From NCBI GenBank assembly GCA_903928325.1, contig CAIYQF010000270.1, forward strand, positions 1 to 11,290: DNA of 11,290 nucleotides, in the 5' to 3' direction. Both the position numbers and the translations under genes were made by a program. The notes beneath the pieces were generated by a model. That model did not search any database, was not told where the DNA came from, and saw nothing but the letters and a program-made list of their open reading frames with translations. Every line of letters begins with the position of its first letter. Within the stretch, counting starts at the first letter, position 1. Positions 1 through 5,818 of the stretch are shown piece by piece. Origin of the DNA: an uncultured beta proteobacterium. Lineage in GTDB: Bacteria; Pseudomonadota; Gammaproteobacteria; Burkholderiales; Burkholderiaceae_C.

Positions 1-231
1 AAACGCATGTTCATTGACTTCAAGATCAATCTCCATGACACGAGTTTGAATTCGTTCTTGAACTTCAGCCACTGCCATGTTGTAGATGACTGGACCAATT
101 TCTTCCACGAAGAAACTTAGCAATGCGCCAGCCGTGATGTTCCCAATCTTCTCATCCATGTTCTCTAAGAAGTAGCGTTCAATTGAGGAGATCGCTTGCT
201 GTCTGACTTCTTTGGAAATTTCAATCGTCAT
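1..231 (-). CDS. DUF2164 family protein, C-terminus cut by window edge
   Basis: The minus strand is open from an ATG at 229-231 to the left edge, giving 77 residues with no stop. The N-terminus starts MTIEISKEVRQQAISSIERY and continues through a LLSFFVEEIGPVIYN segment at about residues 38-52. As I remember the family, this is the DUF2164 pattern: an N-terminal helix ending in a RYF motif, then a hydrophobic LLxFFxEEIGPxIYN core. Family members are about 80-90 residues, so only a few C-terminal residues are likely missing. A GGAAG ribosome-binding site (242-246) lies 10 nt before the ATG. The gene follows the 86-residue ORF by 29 nt and is probably co-transcribed with the recombinase. No biochemical function is established for the family to my knowledge. 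It is a small, acidic, probably cytoplasmic protein carried as cargo of the putative integrated element. Confidence 0.8.
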   Translation of the reverse strand, partial: MTIEISKEVRQQAISSIERYFLENMDEKIGNITAGALLSFFVEEIGPVIYNMAVAEVQERIQTRVMEIDLEVNEHAF

Positions 232-260
232 ATCGTATTCACTTCCGCCAATTTCAAAAT

Positions 261-521
261 TTAGAATTTCTGAATAAAGAACGCTCTTTCTTGTTCAGTA
301 GTCCATGTGAAAGTAAATGAATCAACTCTACTTTCATCAGCCGAGACATTTGAGATGATGTCGTAATCAATTCCTATATATTTTGAAAAAAGCATGATGT
401 AGCTCTTTTCATTTTTAGGCAATGGTTTCGGTGCTGTCTGTTGAAACCACTCACGAAATTGACGAAAGTATCCAAGAGCCCATTCTGGTTTGTTGTCTAC
501 GTCAATGGTTATTTCATACAT
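261..521 (-). CDS. Small hypothetical protein (86 aa) of the integrated element
   Basis: I do not recognise this protein. It is 86 residues, rich in aromatic residues (many F, Y and W) and acidic residues, with no signal peptide or transmembrane segment visible. It therefore looks like a small soluble protein. Support for it being real: an ATG at 519-521, a GAGAG ribosome-binding site at 529-533 with 7-nt spacing, an 18-nt gap after the recombinase stop, and a 29-nt gap before the DUF2164 start. This is the tight spacing of an operon. Codon use is AT-rich like the recombinase and unlike the genes right of 2200. It could be an accessory or excision-related factor because of its position, but the sequence does not show a helix-turn-helix, so no function is assigned. 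Confidence 0.6.
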   Translation of the reverse strand: MYEITIDVDNKPEWALGYFRQFREWFQQTAPKPLPKNEKSYIMLFSKYIGIDYDIISNVSADESRVDSFTFTWTTEQERAFFIQKF

Positions 522-539
522 AAGTTATCTCTCAAAAAA

Positions 540-1949
540 TTAGGTTCGGCGCTTCTTTACTGTTTTCTTGATGGGCGTTTTTGATTTCTCTTCGTCCCAT
601 TGATATCTGTCATCAATCGCGCCTTGTGCCTCAATTAGTTGTCTGCTCTGCTCACCACGCAATTGATTCACGGCTTTAACAGCATCCAAGTGACTGTAGT
701 GCTTTTCAATCATTGACACACTCGTTCCCATTTGTAGTGCGAGTGTGTGAATCTCTACTCTGTCAATTTGTAAAGCAATCGTTGCGTAGGTGTGTCGTAA
801 GCTATACAGAACTCGTCTTTGATTCGTGACCGAATCCATCAAAAGATTGTGTTCAATCAAATACGTGTCAAACAAACGACTGAAACTTGTTGGCTTTATT
901 AACGCTGGAACTTTGTCTTTGTTCTTTTGTCGTTTTGTGACGATCTGTCTGTATAGAACAATTTTCTCTAGTGGATGCTCTTTGATTACGTCATTCAAAT
1001 CTTTGCCATGATTTCTTAGTGCTATTGCTCGTAATGCGCTTACAGTTGGACCACGACCAATACAATGTCTTGCGCCAGTTTTGCCTTTGCCAATCTTTAA
1101 TATCGCTGTGATGTTTGGATTGATTTCAACCGTGTCTTCAGCGAACACTTCTTCGTGTTTTCTGTCTTTTTGCTTCAAGTCAGTTTTGTTGGTCGTGGGA
1201 TAGAACTTGATTTCTATCTGTCCCCATGTCAATTCATTGATCTCTGTGCCTGGACGCATGCCAGTGTCTAATAGTATCAATACGTAATCACGCAACAAAC
1301 TTCTGAGATTGATGCTGTCTGATCGTGCTTTCGCAATCCATGGGTCAAAGTTATTTCGTAATGCTCTGATTTCTTCTAAGCTGAATGCTGGGCGACGTTC
1401 ACTCTTCTTGCCAACTGCGATGAGTTTTGGACGATTGATTTCATACATGAAGCCACGATAGATCGCTTCGTCAAAAACTCTGTTCAATGCTGCGTTGTGA
1501 TTGAGTGTTGTGCTGTGACTTGGCGCAGCGCCCATTCTTTTGATGCGCCACTTTTCAAATTCTTCAACCAACTCGTGATTGATCGCATCAACTTTGTATT
1601 TTCCGAAGAAGTTGACGTGGTAGTTCTCAATGATAGCGATGTACTCTTTGTACATTGACTTCCCATCACCATCAGCGATTAGCTTTTCCATTCTGAAGAT
1701 CGCTTGCTTTGCGATGTCTTTGAATGTGCGAGTGATTGGTGCTGCTCTGAGTTTTTTGCGAACACTCGCTTCTACGAGCAAGTCATGCGCTATCGCTTTG
1801 GCTTTTTTGAGGTTGTATTCTTTGGTGCTCTCACGCTGCCAGCGAGCGTCAACTTTGTAGCGACATTGCCACACCATGCTTCGTGGACGCTTGAAAACGA
1901 CAAGCGCATGAGGCACGAGCACGAAAGTGGTTTCTTTTTTCTCTGCCAT
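540..1949 (-). CDS. Tyrosine recombinase / site-specific integrase
   Basis: A 469-residue phage-type integrase that would recombine the element's attachment site with the chromosomal one by the tyrosine mechanism. Visible catalytic features are Arg232 in TGMRPGTE (box I), lysines K288/K290 in the beta-hairpin KIGKGKTGAR, Arg385 and His386 in YSLRHTYAT (box II), and the nucleophile Tyr418 in EKHYSH. Two positions are non-canonical: Tyr382 stands where the first His of HxLRH is usual, and Thr409 in MGTS stands where the usual GH/GW residue is. Similar variants occur in some integrases of this family as I remember it, so the protein is probably active. Residues 1-60 form a basic N-terminal region that could bind arm sites; residues about 75-180 look like the core-binding (SAM-like) domain. 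The C-terminal tail after 445 is Lys/Arg-rich. The ATG at 1947-1949 lacks a strong ribosome-binding site. Its start lies 160 bp from the tRNA-Lys 3' end, as in tRNA-targeting elements. Confidence 0.93.
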   Translation of the reverse strand: MAEKKETTFVLVPHALVVFKRPRSMVWQCRYKVDARWQRESTKEYNLKKAKAIAHDLLVEASVRKKLRAAPITRTFKDIAKQAIFRMEKLIADGDGKSMYKEYIAIIENYHVNFFGKYKVDAINHELVEEFEKWRIKRMGAAPSHSTTLNHNAALNRVFDEAIYRGFMYEINRPKLIAVGKKSERRPAFSLEEIRALRNNFDPWIAKARSDSINLRSLLRDYVLILLDTGMRPGTEINELTWGQIEIKFYPTTNKTDLKQKDRKHEEVFAEDTVEINPNITAILKIGKGKTGARHCIGRGPTVSALRAIALRNHGKDLNDVIKEHPLEKIVLYRQIVTKRQKNKDKVPALIKPTSFSRLFDTYLIEHNLLMDSVTNQRRVLYSLRHTYATIALQIDRVEIHTLALQMGTSVSMIEKHYSHLDAVKAVNQLRGEQSRQLIEAQGAIDDRYQWDEEKSKTPIKKTVKKRRT

Positions 1950-1987
1950 ACAGCGTTTTCAGCTGAGGATTTAGATGCTCGTAGCTT

Positions 1988-2002
1988 ACGTGAACAGCAC
2001 GT
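1988..2002. repeat. Inverted repeat upstream of the integrase
   Basis: A perfect inverted repeat, ACGTG-AACAG-CACGT, lies 39 bp upstream of the integrase start. Two 5-bp arms flank a 5-bp spacer. It is positioned like an operator or integrase/excisionase site controlling or binding upstream of int, but its short length means chance cannot be excluded. No convincing -35/-10 pair was found around it. Confidence 0.35.
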
Positions 2003-2027
2003 TTTGGACAAGAAAAACAGAGCAAAA

Positions 2028-2049
2028 GTGCGTAGTCGGTGCGTAGCCG
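2028..2049. repeat. Tandem 11-bp direct repeat near the attachment site
   Basis: Two adjacent copies, GTGCGTAGTCG and GTGCGTAGCCG, differ at one base. A degenerate third copy in the same orientation (GCTCGTAGCTT) lies at 1977-1987. They sit between the integrase start and the tRNA gene, where tyrosine integrases carry arm-type binding sites as short direct repeats. The arm-site role is an inference from position. Confidence 0.4.
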
Positions 2050-2060
2050 ATTTTGGGACG

Positions 2061-2092
2061 AAAAAAAAGCACCTACATCTCTGTAAGTGCTT
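2061..2092 (-). terminator. Rho-independent terminator downstream of tRNA-Lys
   Basis: Read on the minus strand, AAGCACTTAC (2092-2083) pairs with GTAGGTGCTT (2076-2067) across a 6-nt loop. This forms a 10-bp stem with one T-G wobble. It is followed at once by a run of T extending to 2061. It lies 17 nt past the tRNA 3' end, so it should stop transcripts of the tRNA and of tcdA reading through. It would also insulate the integrase, which lies further along in the same direction. It may belong to the element side or to the duplicated attachment core. Confidence 0.85.
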
Positions 2093-2109
2093 GATTTATA
2101 TAAGGAATC

Positions 2110-2150
2110 TGGTGGGACGTGCGGGGGTCGAACCCACGACAAACGGATTA
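2110..2150. other. Predicted attachment site (att) at the tRNA-Lys 3' end
   Basis: The 3' half of the tRNA (T-arm, acceptor strand and CCA) faces the integrase gene. Elements of this type usually recombine within the 3' end or anticodon-stem part of the target tRNA and restore an intact gene. The exact crossover cannot be set from one end: the second copy would lie left of position 1, beyond the window. The limits given cover the CCA end to the anticodon-loop side and are approximate. Confidence 0.45.
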
Positions 2151-2185
2151 AAAGTCCGCTGCTCTACCAACTGAGCTAACGTCCC
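2110..2185 (-). tRNA. tRNA-Lys (UUU anticodon)
   Basis: A 76-nt cloverleaf read on the minus strand. The acceptor arms GGGACGT and ACGTCCC pair perfectly, the D-arm is GCTC-AGTTGGTA-GAGC, and the anticodon stem GCGGA/TCCGT has loop CTTTTAA. That gives anticodon UUU with A37. The T-arm GTGGG/CCCGC has loop TTCGACC, the discriminator is A, and CCA is encoded. It decodes AAA/AAG. It follows tcdA on the same strand, 32 nt after that gene's stop. A lysine tRNA downstream of the tol-pal-cpoB genes is also seen in E. coli. The gene is intact although it borders the putative element, as expected when an element replaces the 3' end with an identical copy. Confidence 0.97.
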
Positions 2186-2217
2186 GTCAGCAACCTATTG
2201 CAGGTTTCTGCCAAGCC

Positions 2218-3057
2218 TTAAATTATAGCGTTAATTTTTTGGCAAACCGTTGGACGAAGCGAAAGTTTGTCTATGACCCAGCCCGCAGCACACAGTCCGA
2301 AGGTTGCCGTCACAGTGACTAACGAGCCGTAGCCATGGCAATTCAAAGTGTTGTCGCCCTGTTGTTGCGTTGGCACGACGCGTTCAGGACTGCTAACACA
2401 CGCGATACCAATTTTCTTGCCCTCTTTTGGGGCCTGGTGAAACTTGCGCAGTCGGTATCGAACCTGCGCTAACAAAGGGTCGTGCGTGCAGGAGCACAGA
2501 TCTACGATGGTTGTCGCGTGGGCCATGCGTTTTCCTCCGGCGGCACCCACCGTAATAAAAAGTGTCTTGGTGCTCAGCGCCCACTGTGCCATGGCCGTTT
2601 TGGCTATCACTTGGTCGCATGCATCGATGACCGCGTCGACATCGGTCGGCACCAGCGACGGCCAGTTATTTGCATCGACAAAATCGTCAACCCCGACTAC
2701 TTGGCAGTAGGGGTTTATCAGCGTAATGCGTTGGGCCATAGCGCTGATTTTTGACATGCCTAGCGTGGGCGTAAGCGCATGAACTTGGCGGTTGATGTTG
2801 GATTCGGAAACATGGTCCATGTCGATGAGCGTGATGCGTCCAACTCCGCTGCGGGCCAAGGCTTCCGCTGACCATGACCCCACACCGCCAACGCCCACCA
2901 CCACGACATGGGCGCTGCGTATGGCTTGGCCGGGGACTGCCCCGTACAAGCGGTCCAAGCCTGAGAATCGACGAGCGCTATCTGGCTGCTGATCATATTC
3001 AGCTAGGCCAGGTTTTTTAACCATCGCGGCTTCTTGAAGCGGTGGTTTCGCAGGCAT
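2218..3057 (-). CDS. tcdA: tRNA threonylcarbamoyladenosine dehydratase TcdA
   Basis: A 279-residue E1-like ATP-dependent dehydratase that cyclises N6-threonylcarbamoyladenosine (t6A) to ct6A at position 37 of tRNAs reading ANN codons, in the cytoplasm. Motifs in order: nucleotide-binding GVGGVG at 55-60, acidic D79 ending strand two (LIDMD), the NINRQ signature at 87-91 with the adenylation Arg90, Lys103, and DACD at 145-148. The conserved C-terminal stretches VSSPERVVP (221-229) and HGYGSLVTVTATFG (241-254) are typical of TcdA/CsdL rather than of ThiF/MoeB, and the CxxC zinc pairs of those relatives are not evident. The ATG overlaps the cpoB stop by one base (TAATG), suggesting translational coupling. 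Met12 is an alternative start; neither has a strong ribosome-binding site. E. coli TcdA is about 268 residues, so the length fits. Confidence 0.93.
   Translation of the reverse strand: MPAKPPLQEAAMVKKPGLAEYDQQPDSARRFSGLDRLYGAVPGQAIRSAHVVVVGVGGVGSWSAEALARSGVGRITLIDMDHVSESNINRQVHALTPTLGMSKISAMAQRITLINPYCQVVGVDDFVDANNWPSLVPTDVDAVIDACDQVIAKTAMAQWALSTKTLFITVGAAGGKRMAHATTIVDLCSCTHDPLLAQVRYRLRKFHQAPKEGKKIGIACVSSPERVVPTQQQGDNTLNCHGYGSLVTVTATFGLCAAGWVIDKLSLRPTVCQKINAII
2222..2227 (-). promoter_or_regulatory. Candidate -10 box for tRNA-Lys
   Basis: A perfect TATAAT on the minus strand lies 36 nt before the mature tRNA 5' end, just inside the 3' end of tcdA (stop at 2218-2220). At 17-nt spacing the -35 position reads ACGGTT, a poor match; a TTGCCA at 2240-2245 is only 12 nt away, too close. 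The tRNA may therefore also depend on read-through from the tcdA transcript. Confidence 0.4.
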
Positions 3058-3857
3058 TATTTCAGCCGAGCCAGTCGGTCTTTGGCTGCGTCTGCTGCCT
3101 CGCTTTTCGGGTATTGCGCAACCAGATCTTCGAGCGTTTTGCGCGCAGCTTTGGTGTCTTTTAGTTCCAATTGGCAGTTTGCTACCGCCAATTGCGCCTC
3201 TGGGATTCGAAGGTAATTGGCGTTTTGTGAGATCAGGCGTCCAAAGGTGGCCATGGCGGCTTTGAAATCCTTGCCCACAAATTGCGCGTTGCCCAGCCAG
3301 AACAAGGCCGCGCTGGCGTACCCGCTTTGGGGATAGCGCACCAGCAGTTCGGCAAAGCCGCTTTGTGCCGCCTCAAAATCGCCCTTGCGAAAACTGGCCA
3401 AGGCAAGTTCAAAGCTGCGTTTTTCGGCGGGGTCTGCGGTGAATTCACTGCCTTCGTGCGTTACTTTGAGTGGTTCGAGTTTGCGCAGGCGCTCATCTGT
3501 GGCCTTGGCCGCGTCGGACTGGCGGCGCTGGGCTTCGGACAGGTCACGCAGAATTTGCTCGCCCTGGCCCCGAATTCTTGCTGCTTCGGCTGCGTTGGCA
3601 TCCAATTGATTTTGTAAGTCAATCAGGCTGCGCCGCAGACCGGCCACCTCTTCAGCATAGCGTTTGGACTCGTCGGTGATTTTTTGGTCGGTCTCTTTGC
3701 GCAGCAATTCAAACTTTTGGCGAAGCTCCAAAATGGCGCGGCGGGCCTCTTCATCATCAAACATTCCTGCGCCAGCCTGGCTGACCACGGCGAACAGGGC
3801 CGCCGCGCCCAACCATTGGCGAACCGCATGCCCAGCGACAAGGGGATGATATTTCAT
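3057..3857 (-). CDS. cpoB: Cell division coordinator CpoB (YbgF)
   Basis: A 266-residue periplasmic protein. Residues 1-30 form a basic then hydrophobic signal peptide with a likely cleavage after VSQAGA. Residues about 35-125 are a heptad-like Glu/Arg/Gln-rich helix matching the trimeric coiled coil of the family. Residues 145-266 hold three TPR-like units, with recognisable pieces SFRKGDFEAAQSGF, AALFWLGNAQFVGKDFKAA and AVANCQLELKDTKAARKTL. In E. coli CpoB binds TolA and PBP1b and links outer-membrane constriction to septal peptidoglycan synthesis. The ATG at 3855-3857 overlaps the pal stop by 4 nt (ATGA), and its own stop overlaps the tcdA start by 1 nt, so all three are probably on one message. 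The somewhat long pre-hydrophobic N-terminus (MKYHPLVAGHAVRQW) leaves Met1 as the only available ATG near the signal peptide. Confidence 0.93.
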   Translation of the reverse strand: MKYHPLVAGHAVRQWLGAAALFAVVSQAGAGMFDDEEARRAILELRQKFELLRKETDQKITDESKRYAEEVAGLRRSLIDLQNQLDANAAEAARIRGQGEQILRDLSEAQRRQSDAAKATDERLRKLEPLKVTHEGSEFTADPAEKRSFELALASFRKGDFEAAQSGFAELLVRYPQSGYASAALFWLGNAQFVGKDFKAAMATFGRLISQNANYLRIPEAQLAVANCQLELKDTKAARKTLEDLVAQYPKSEAADAAKDRLARLK

Positions 3858-4402
3858 CGTATGGCGATCTCAGCGCGGCGGTTCTTTTCCATGGCGGCTT
3901 CAGACCCACCGGTCATGGCTGGTTTTTCTTTGCCAAAGCTCACGGCCTCCATTTGATTTTCAGACACACCGAGCAGGCTCAAGGCTTTGCGAACGGCCTC
4001 AGCGCGTTTTTGGCCCAGTGCCAGGTTGTATTCCCGACCACCGCGCTCATCGGTATGGCCTTCAATGCTGGCTTTCTTGGTTTTGTCGCCCTTGAGGATG
4101 CGGGCATGGGCTTCGATCACCGATTGGAATTCTGGACGAATGGCGTAGCTGTCGTAGTCAAAGTACACAGTGCGTCCGCCTGCCACCAGCAGGTCAGATC
4201 CGGACTTTGCAGCGTCCAGCGTGGTGACGGCTGTTTGGCTCTTCGCCGTGCTGCCGCTGGTGGTGTTGCCGGCGCTGCTGAGTTCGGTCAGTGCGACTGC
4301 TTGACCAGATTTGTCTTCGACGCTGACGTCGTCAAGTTTGACGGCAGAACCGCAAGCGCTTAAAAAAGCCGCAACTGCAACTGCCAATACCAATTTGTTC
4401 AT
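3854..4402 (-). CDS. pal: Peptidoglycan-associated lipoprotein Pal
   Basis: A 182-residue outer-membrane lipoprotein of the Tol-Pal system that binds peptidoglycan and is engaged by TolB. The signal peptide ends in lipobox LSAC with the lipidated Cys17; the next residue is Gly, so outer-membrane sorting is expected. Residues about 20-70 are a low-complexity Ser/Thr/Ala linker. The OmpA-like domain spans about 76-182: YFDYDSYAIRPEF (80-92) at its start, the peptidoglycan-binding segment EGHTDERGGREYNLALGQKR (114-133), and NRRAEIAIR at the very end. EGHTDERG carries His where several Pal proteins have Asn, a common family variant. The start is fixed by an AGGAG six nt upstream. The gene lies 49 nt after tolB and overlaps cpoB by 4 nt. 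Confidence 0.97.
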   Translation of the reverse strand: MNKLVLAVAVAAFLSACGSAVKLDDVSVEDKSGQAVALTELSSAGNTTSGSTAKSQTAVTTLDAAKSGSDLLVAGGRTVYFDYDSYAIRPEFQSVIEAHARILKGDKTKKASIEGHTDERGGREYNLALGQKRAEAVRKALSLLGVSENQMEAVSFGKEKPAMTGGSEAAMEKNRRAEIAIR

Positions 4403-4408
4403 TCGAAA

Positions 4409-4413
4409 CTCCT
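4409..4413 (-). promoter_or_regulatory. Ribosome-binding site of pal
   Basis: AGGAG on the minus strand, 6 nt before the pal ATG, is the best Shine-Dalgarno match in the window. It contrasts with the weak sites ahead of tolB, cpoB and tcdA, in keeping with Pal being the most abundant member of the system. Confidence 0.8.
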
Positions 4414-4451
4414 ATTGAAGGTGATGTGGGGTGTAAAAATAGTATGGGCTG

Positions 4452-5720
4452 TTATTTGGGCATCGGTCCCCAATCGGGCTCGCGCAAGTCGCCACTTTGT
4501 CCCGCCAGCCTGGCCTTTACTTTGCCGTCCAGGGTCGTGGTCATCAACGCCTCACGACCCTGGACCTGGGTTGCATACATTAACAGACGGCTGTTGCCCG
4601 AGAAACTGGGGTTTTCGTCCGCGTTGGTATCCGTCAACCCGGTACTCTGTCCGGTGGCTAGGTCCATGATTTGAAGCTTGAAAGCCCCGCCAATGCGCGA
4701 TACGTAGGCCAGCCAACGGCCATCAGGGCTCAAGGCGGGCGAGATGTTGTACGTTCCAGTGAACGTCACCCGCTCCGGGGTGCCGCCATTGGCGGGAACT
4801 TTGTATACCTGGGGCGAGCCGCCACGGTCGCTCACAAAATAAACGAACCGACCATCGGCTGTGAACGTGGGCTCGGTGTCGATCGCGCTCGATGCGGCCA
4901 ACCGCCGTGGCTCAGCGCCGGGCGTCGCTGCGTCCAACAAAAAGAGTTGGGAGCCTCCGTCCCGGCTCAGGGTCAAAGCCAGTGTCCGACCGTCCGGTGA
5001 CCAGCTCGGTGCGCTGTTGGATCCCTTGAAGTTGGCCACCAGGCGGCGTTTGGCTGAATCGACATCGTGCACGTAGACCACCGGCTTGCGAGACTCAAAC
5101 GAAACATAAGCCAGTTGGTTGCCGTTGGGCGCCCAGGACGGGGAAATAATCGGCTCGGCGCTGCGCAATGCGGACTGGGCGCCTTCACCATCGGCGTCAG
5201 CCACCCACAAATTGAAGATGTTGGCACTCTTGGTGACATAGGCAATGCGGCTCGAAAATACACCTTTTTCACCGGTGAGTTTTTCGTACACCACGTCGGC
5301 AATTTTGTGGGCCACGTGGCGCAATTCGGCGCCGGACACGGCGTGGCTTTGCCCACCCAAATCCTGCCCGCGGACGGTATCCCAGAGCCTAAAACGCACA
5401 TCAAAACGGTCATCCGCCGTGCGTGTAACACTGCCGGTGACCAGCGCGTCGGCGCCTTGTTTGCGCCAAGCGGCGGGGTCGGGTCTGGCGTTTTCATCCA
5501 GTACGTTGGCGCCGGTATCAACCATGCGAAATTGCCCGCTGCGCTCGAGGTCCGCGGACACGATGGAGGCCATCTTTTGCGTCATTCCTTCGTTGCCCCG
5601 AAACGCTGCCACTGCCACTGGCAATTGCGTTAAACCGACGCCTGAAACCTCTACGCGAAACTGGGCCATGGCGCCCATGCTCGCCCAACAGACCCAGAGT
5701 CCAATCAAAAATTTATTCAT
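4452..5720 (-). CDS. tolB: Tol-Pal system protein TolB
   Basis: A 422-residue periplasmic protein. The signal peptide is 1-19 with cleavage at AMA|QFR. Residues about 20-150 form the N-terminal mixed domain, including LPVAVAAFRGNEG and DALVTGSVTR. Residues about 155-422 are a six-bladed beta-propeller with repeated blades of the form SPSWAPNGNQLAYVS (193-207), APSWSPDGRTLALT (237-250), EPTFTADGRFVYFVSDRGG (283-301), SPALSPDGRWLAYVSRIGG (327-345) and NPSFSGNSRLLMYAT (370-384). It ends in REPDWGPMPK, a normal TolB terminus. TolB shuttles between Pal and TolA during outer-membrane constriction and colicin/phage import. The length is normal. Oddly, tolQ, tolR and tolA do not precede it; the upstream neighbour is an LPS glycosyltransferase on the same strand, 98 nt away. 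There is no clear ribosome-binding site before the ATG. Confidence 0.97.
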   Translation of the reverse strand: MNKFLIGLWVCWASMGAMAQFRVEVSGVGLTQLPVAVAAFRGNEGMTQKMASIVSADLERSGQFRMVDTGANVLDENARPDPAAWRKQGADALVTGSVTRTADDRFDVRFRLWDTVRGQDLGGQSHAVSGAELRHVAHKIADVVYEKLTGEKGVFSSRIAYVTKSANIFNLWVADADGEGAQSALRSAEPIISPSWAPNGNQLAYVSFESRKPVVYVHDVDSAKRRLVANFKGSNSAPSWSPDGRTLALTLSRDGGSQLFLLDAATPGAEPRRLAASSAIDTEPTFTADGRFVYFVSDRGGSPQVYKVPANGGTPERVTFTGTYNISPALSPDGRWLAYVSRIGGAFKLQIMDLATGQSTGLTDTNADENPSFSGNSRLLMYATQVQGREALMTTTLDGKVKARLAGQSGDLREPDWGPMPK

Positions 5721-5728
5721 AGCGAGCT

Positions 5729-5756
5729 ATTATCCCATTGCGAGAGAGTATTTCCA
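5729..5756 (-). promoter_or_regulatory. Possible sigma70-type promoter just before tolB
   Basis: On the minus strand TGGAAA (5756-5751) and GATAAT (5734-5729) are separated by 16 nt and match the -35 and -10 consensus at 4 and 5 of 6 positions. The -10 ends only 8 nt before the tolB ATG. A normal start point would therefore fall at or one to two bases before the start codon and give an almost leaderless message. Either tolB is leaderless from here or the match is chance and transcription comes from upstream of the glycosyltransferase gene. Confidence 0.3.
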
Positions 5757-5818
5757 GGCGATCCCCGAGCCTCTGCATTTGCTCACACGGGCAATTGGAC
5801 AGCCTGCGTGCGTTGGCA

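Noticed and set aside
1704..2174. Plus-strand 156-residue ORF across the integrase start and the tRNA
   Set aside because: It is antisense to the integrase and the tRNA. Its C-terminal GRAGVEPTT-type peptide is the well-known false translation of a tRNA complement.
2192..2206. Inverted repeat AACCT-ATTGC-AGGTT between tcdA and tRNA-Lys as a terminator
   Set aside because: The stem is only 5 bp, there is no T-run on either side, and it would cut off the tRNA leader.
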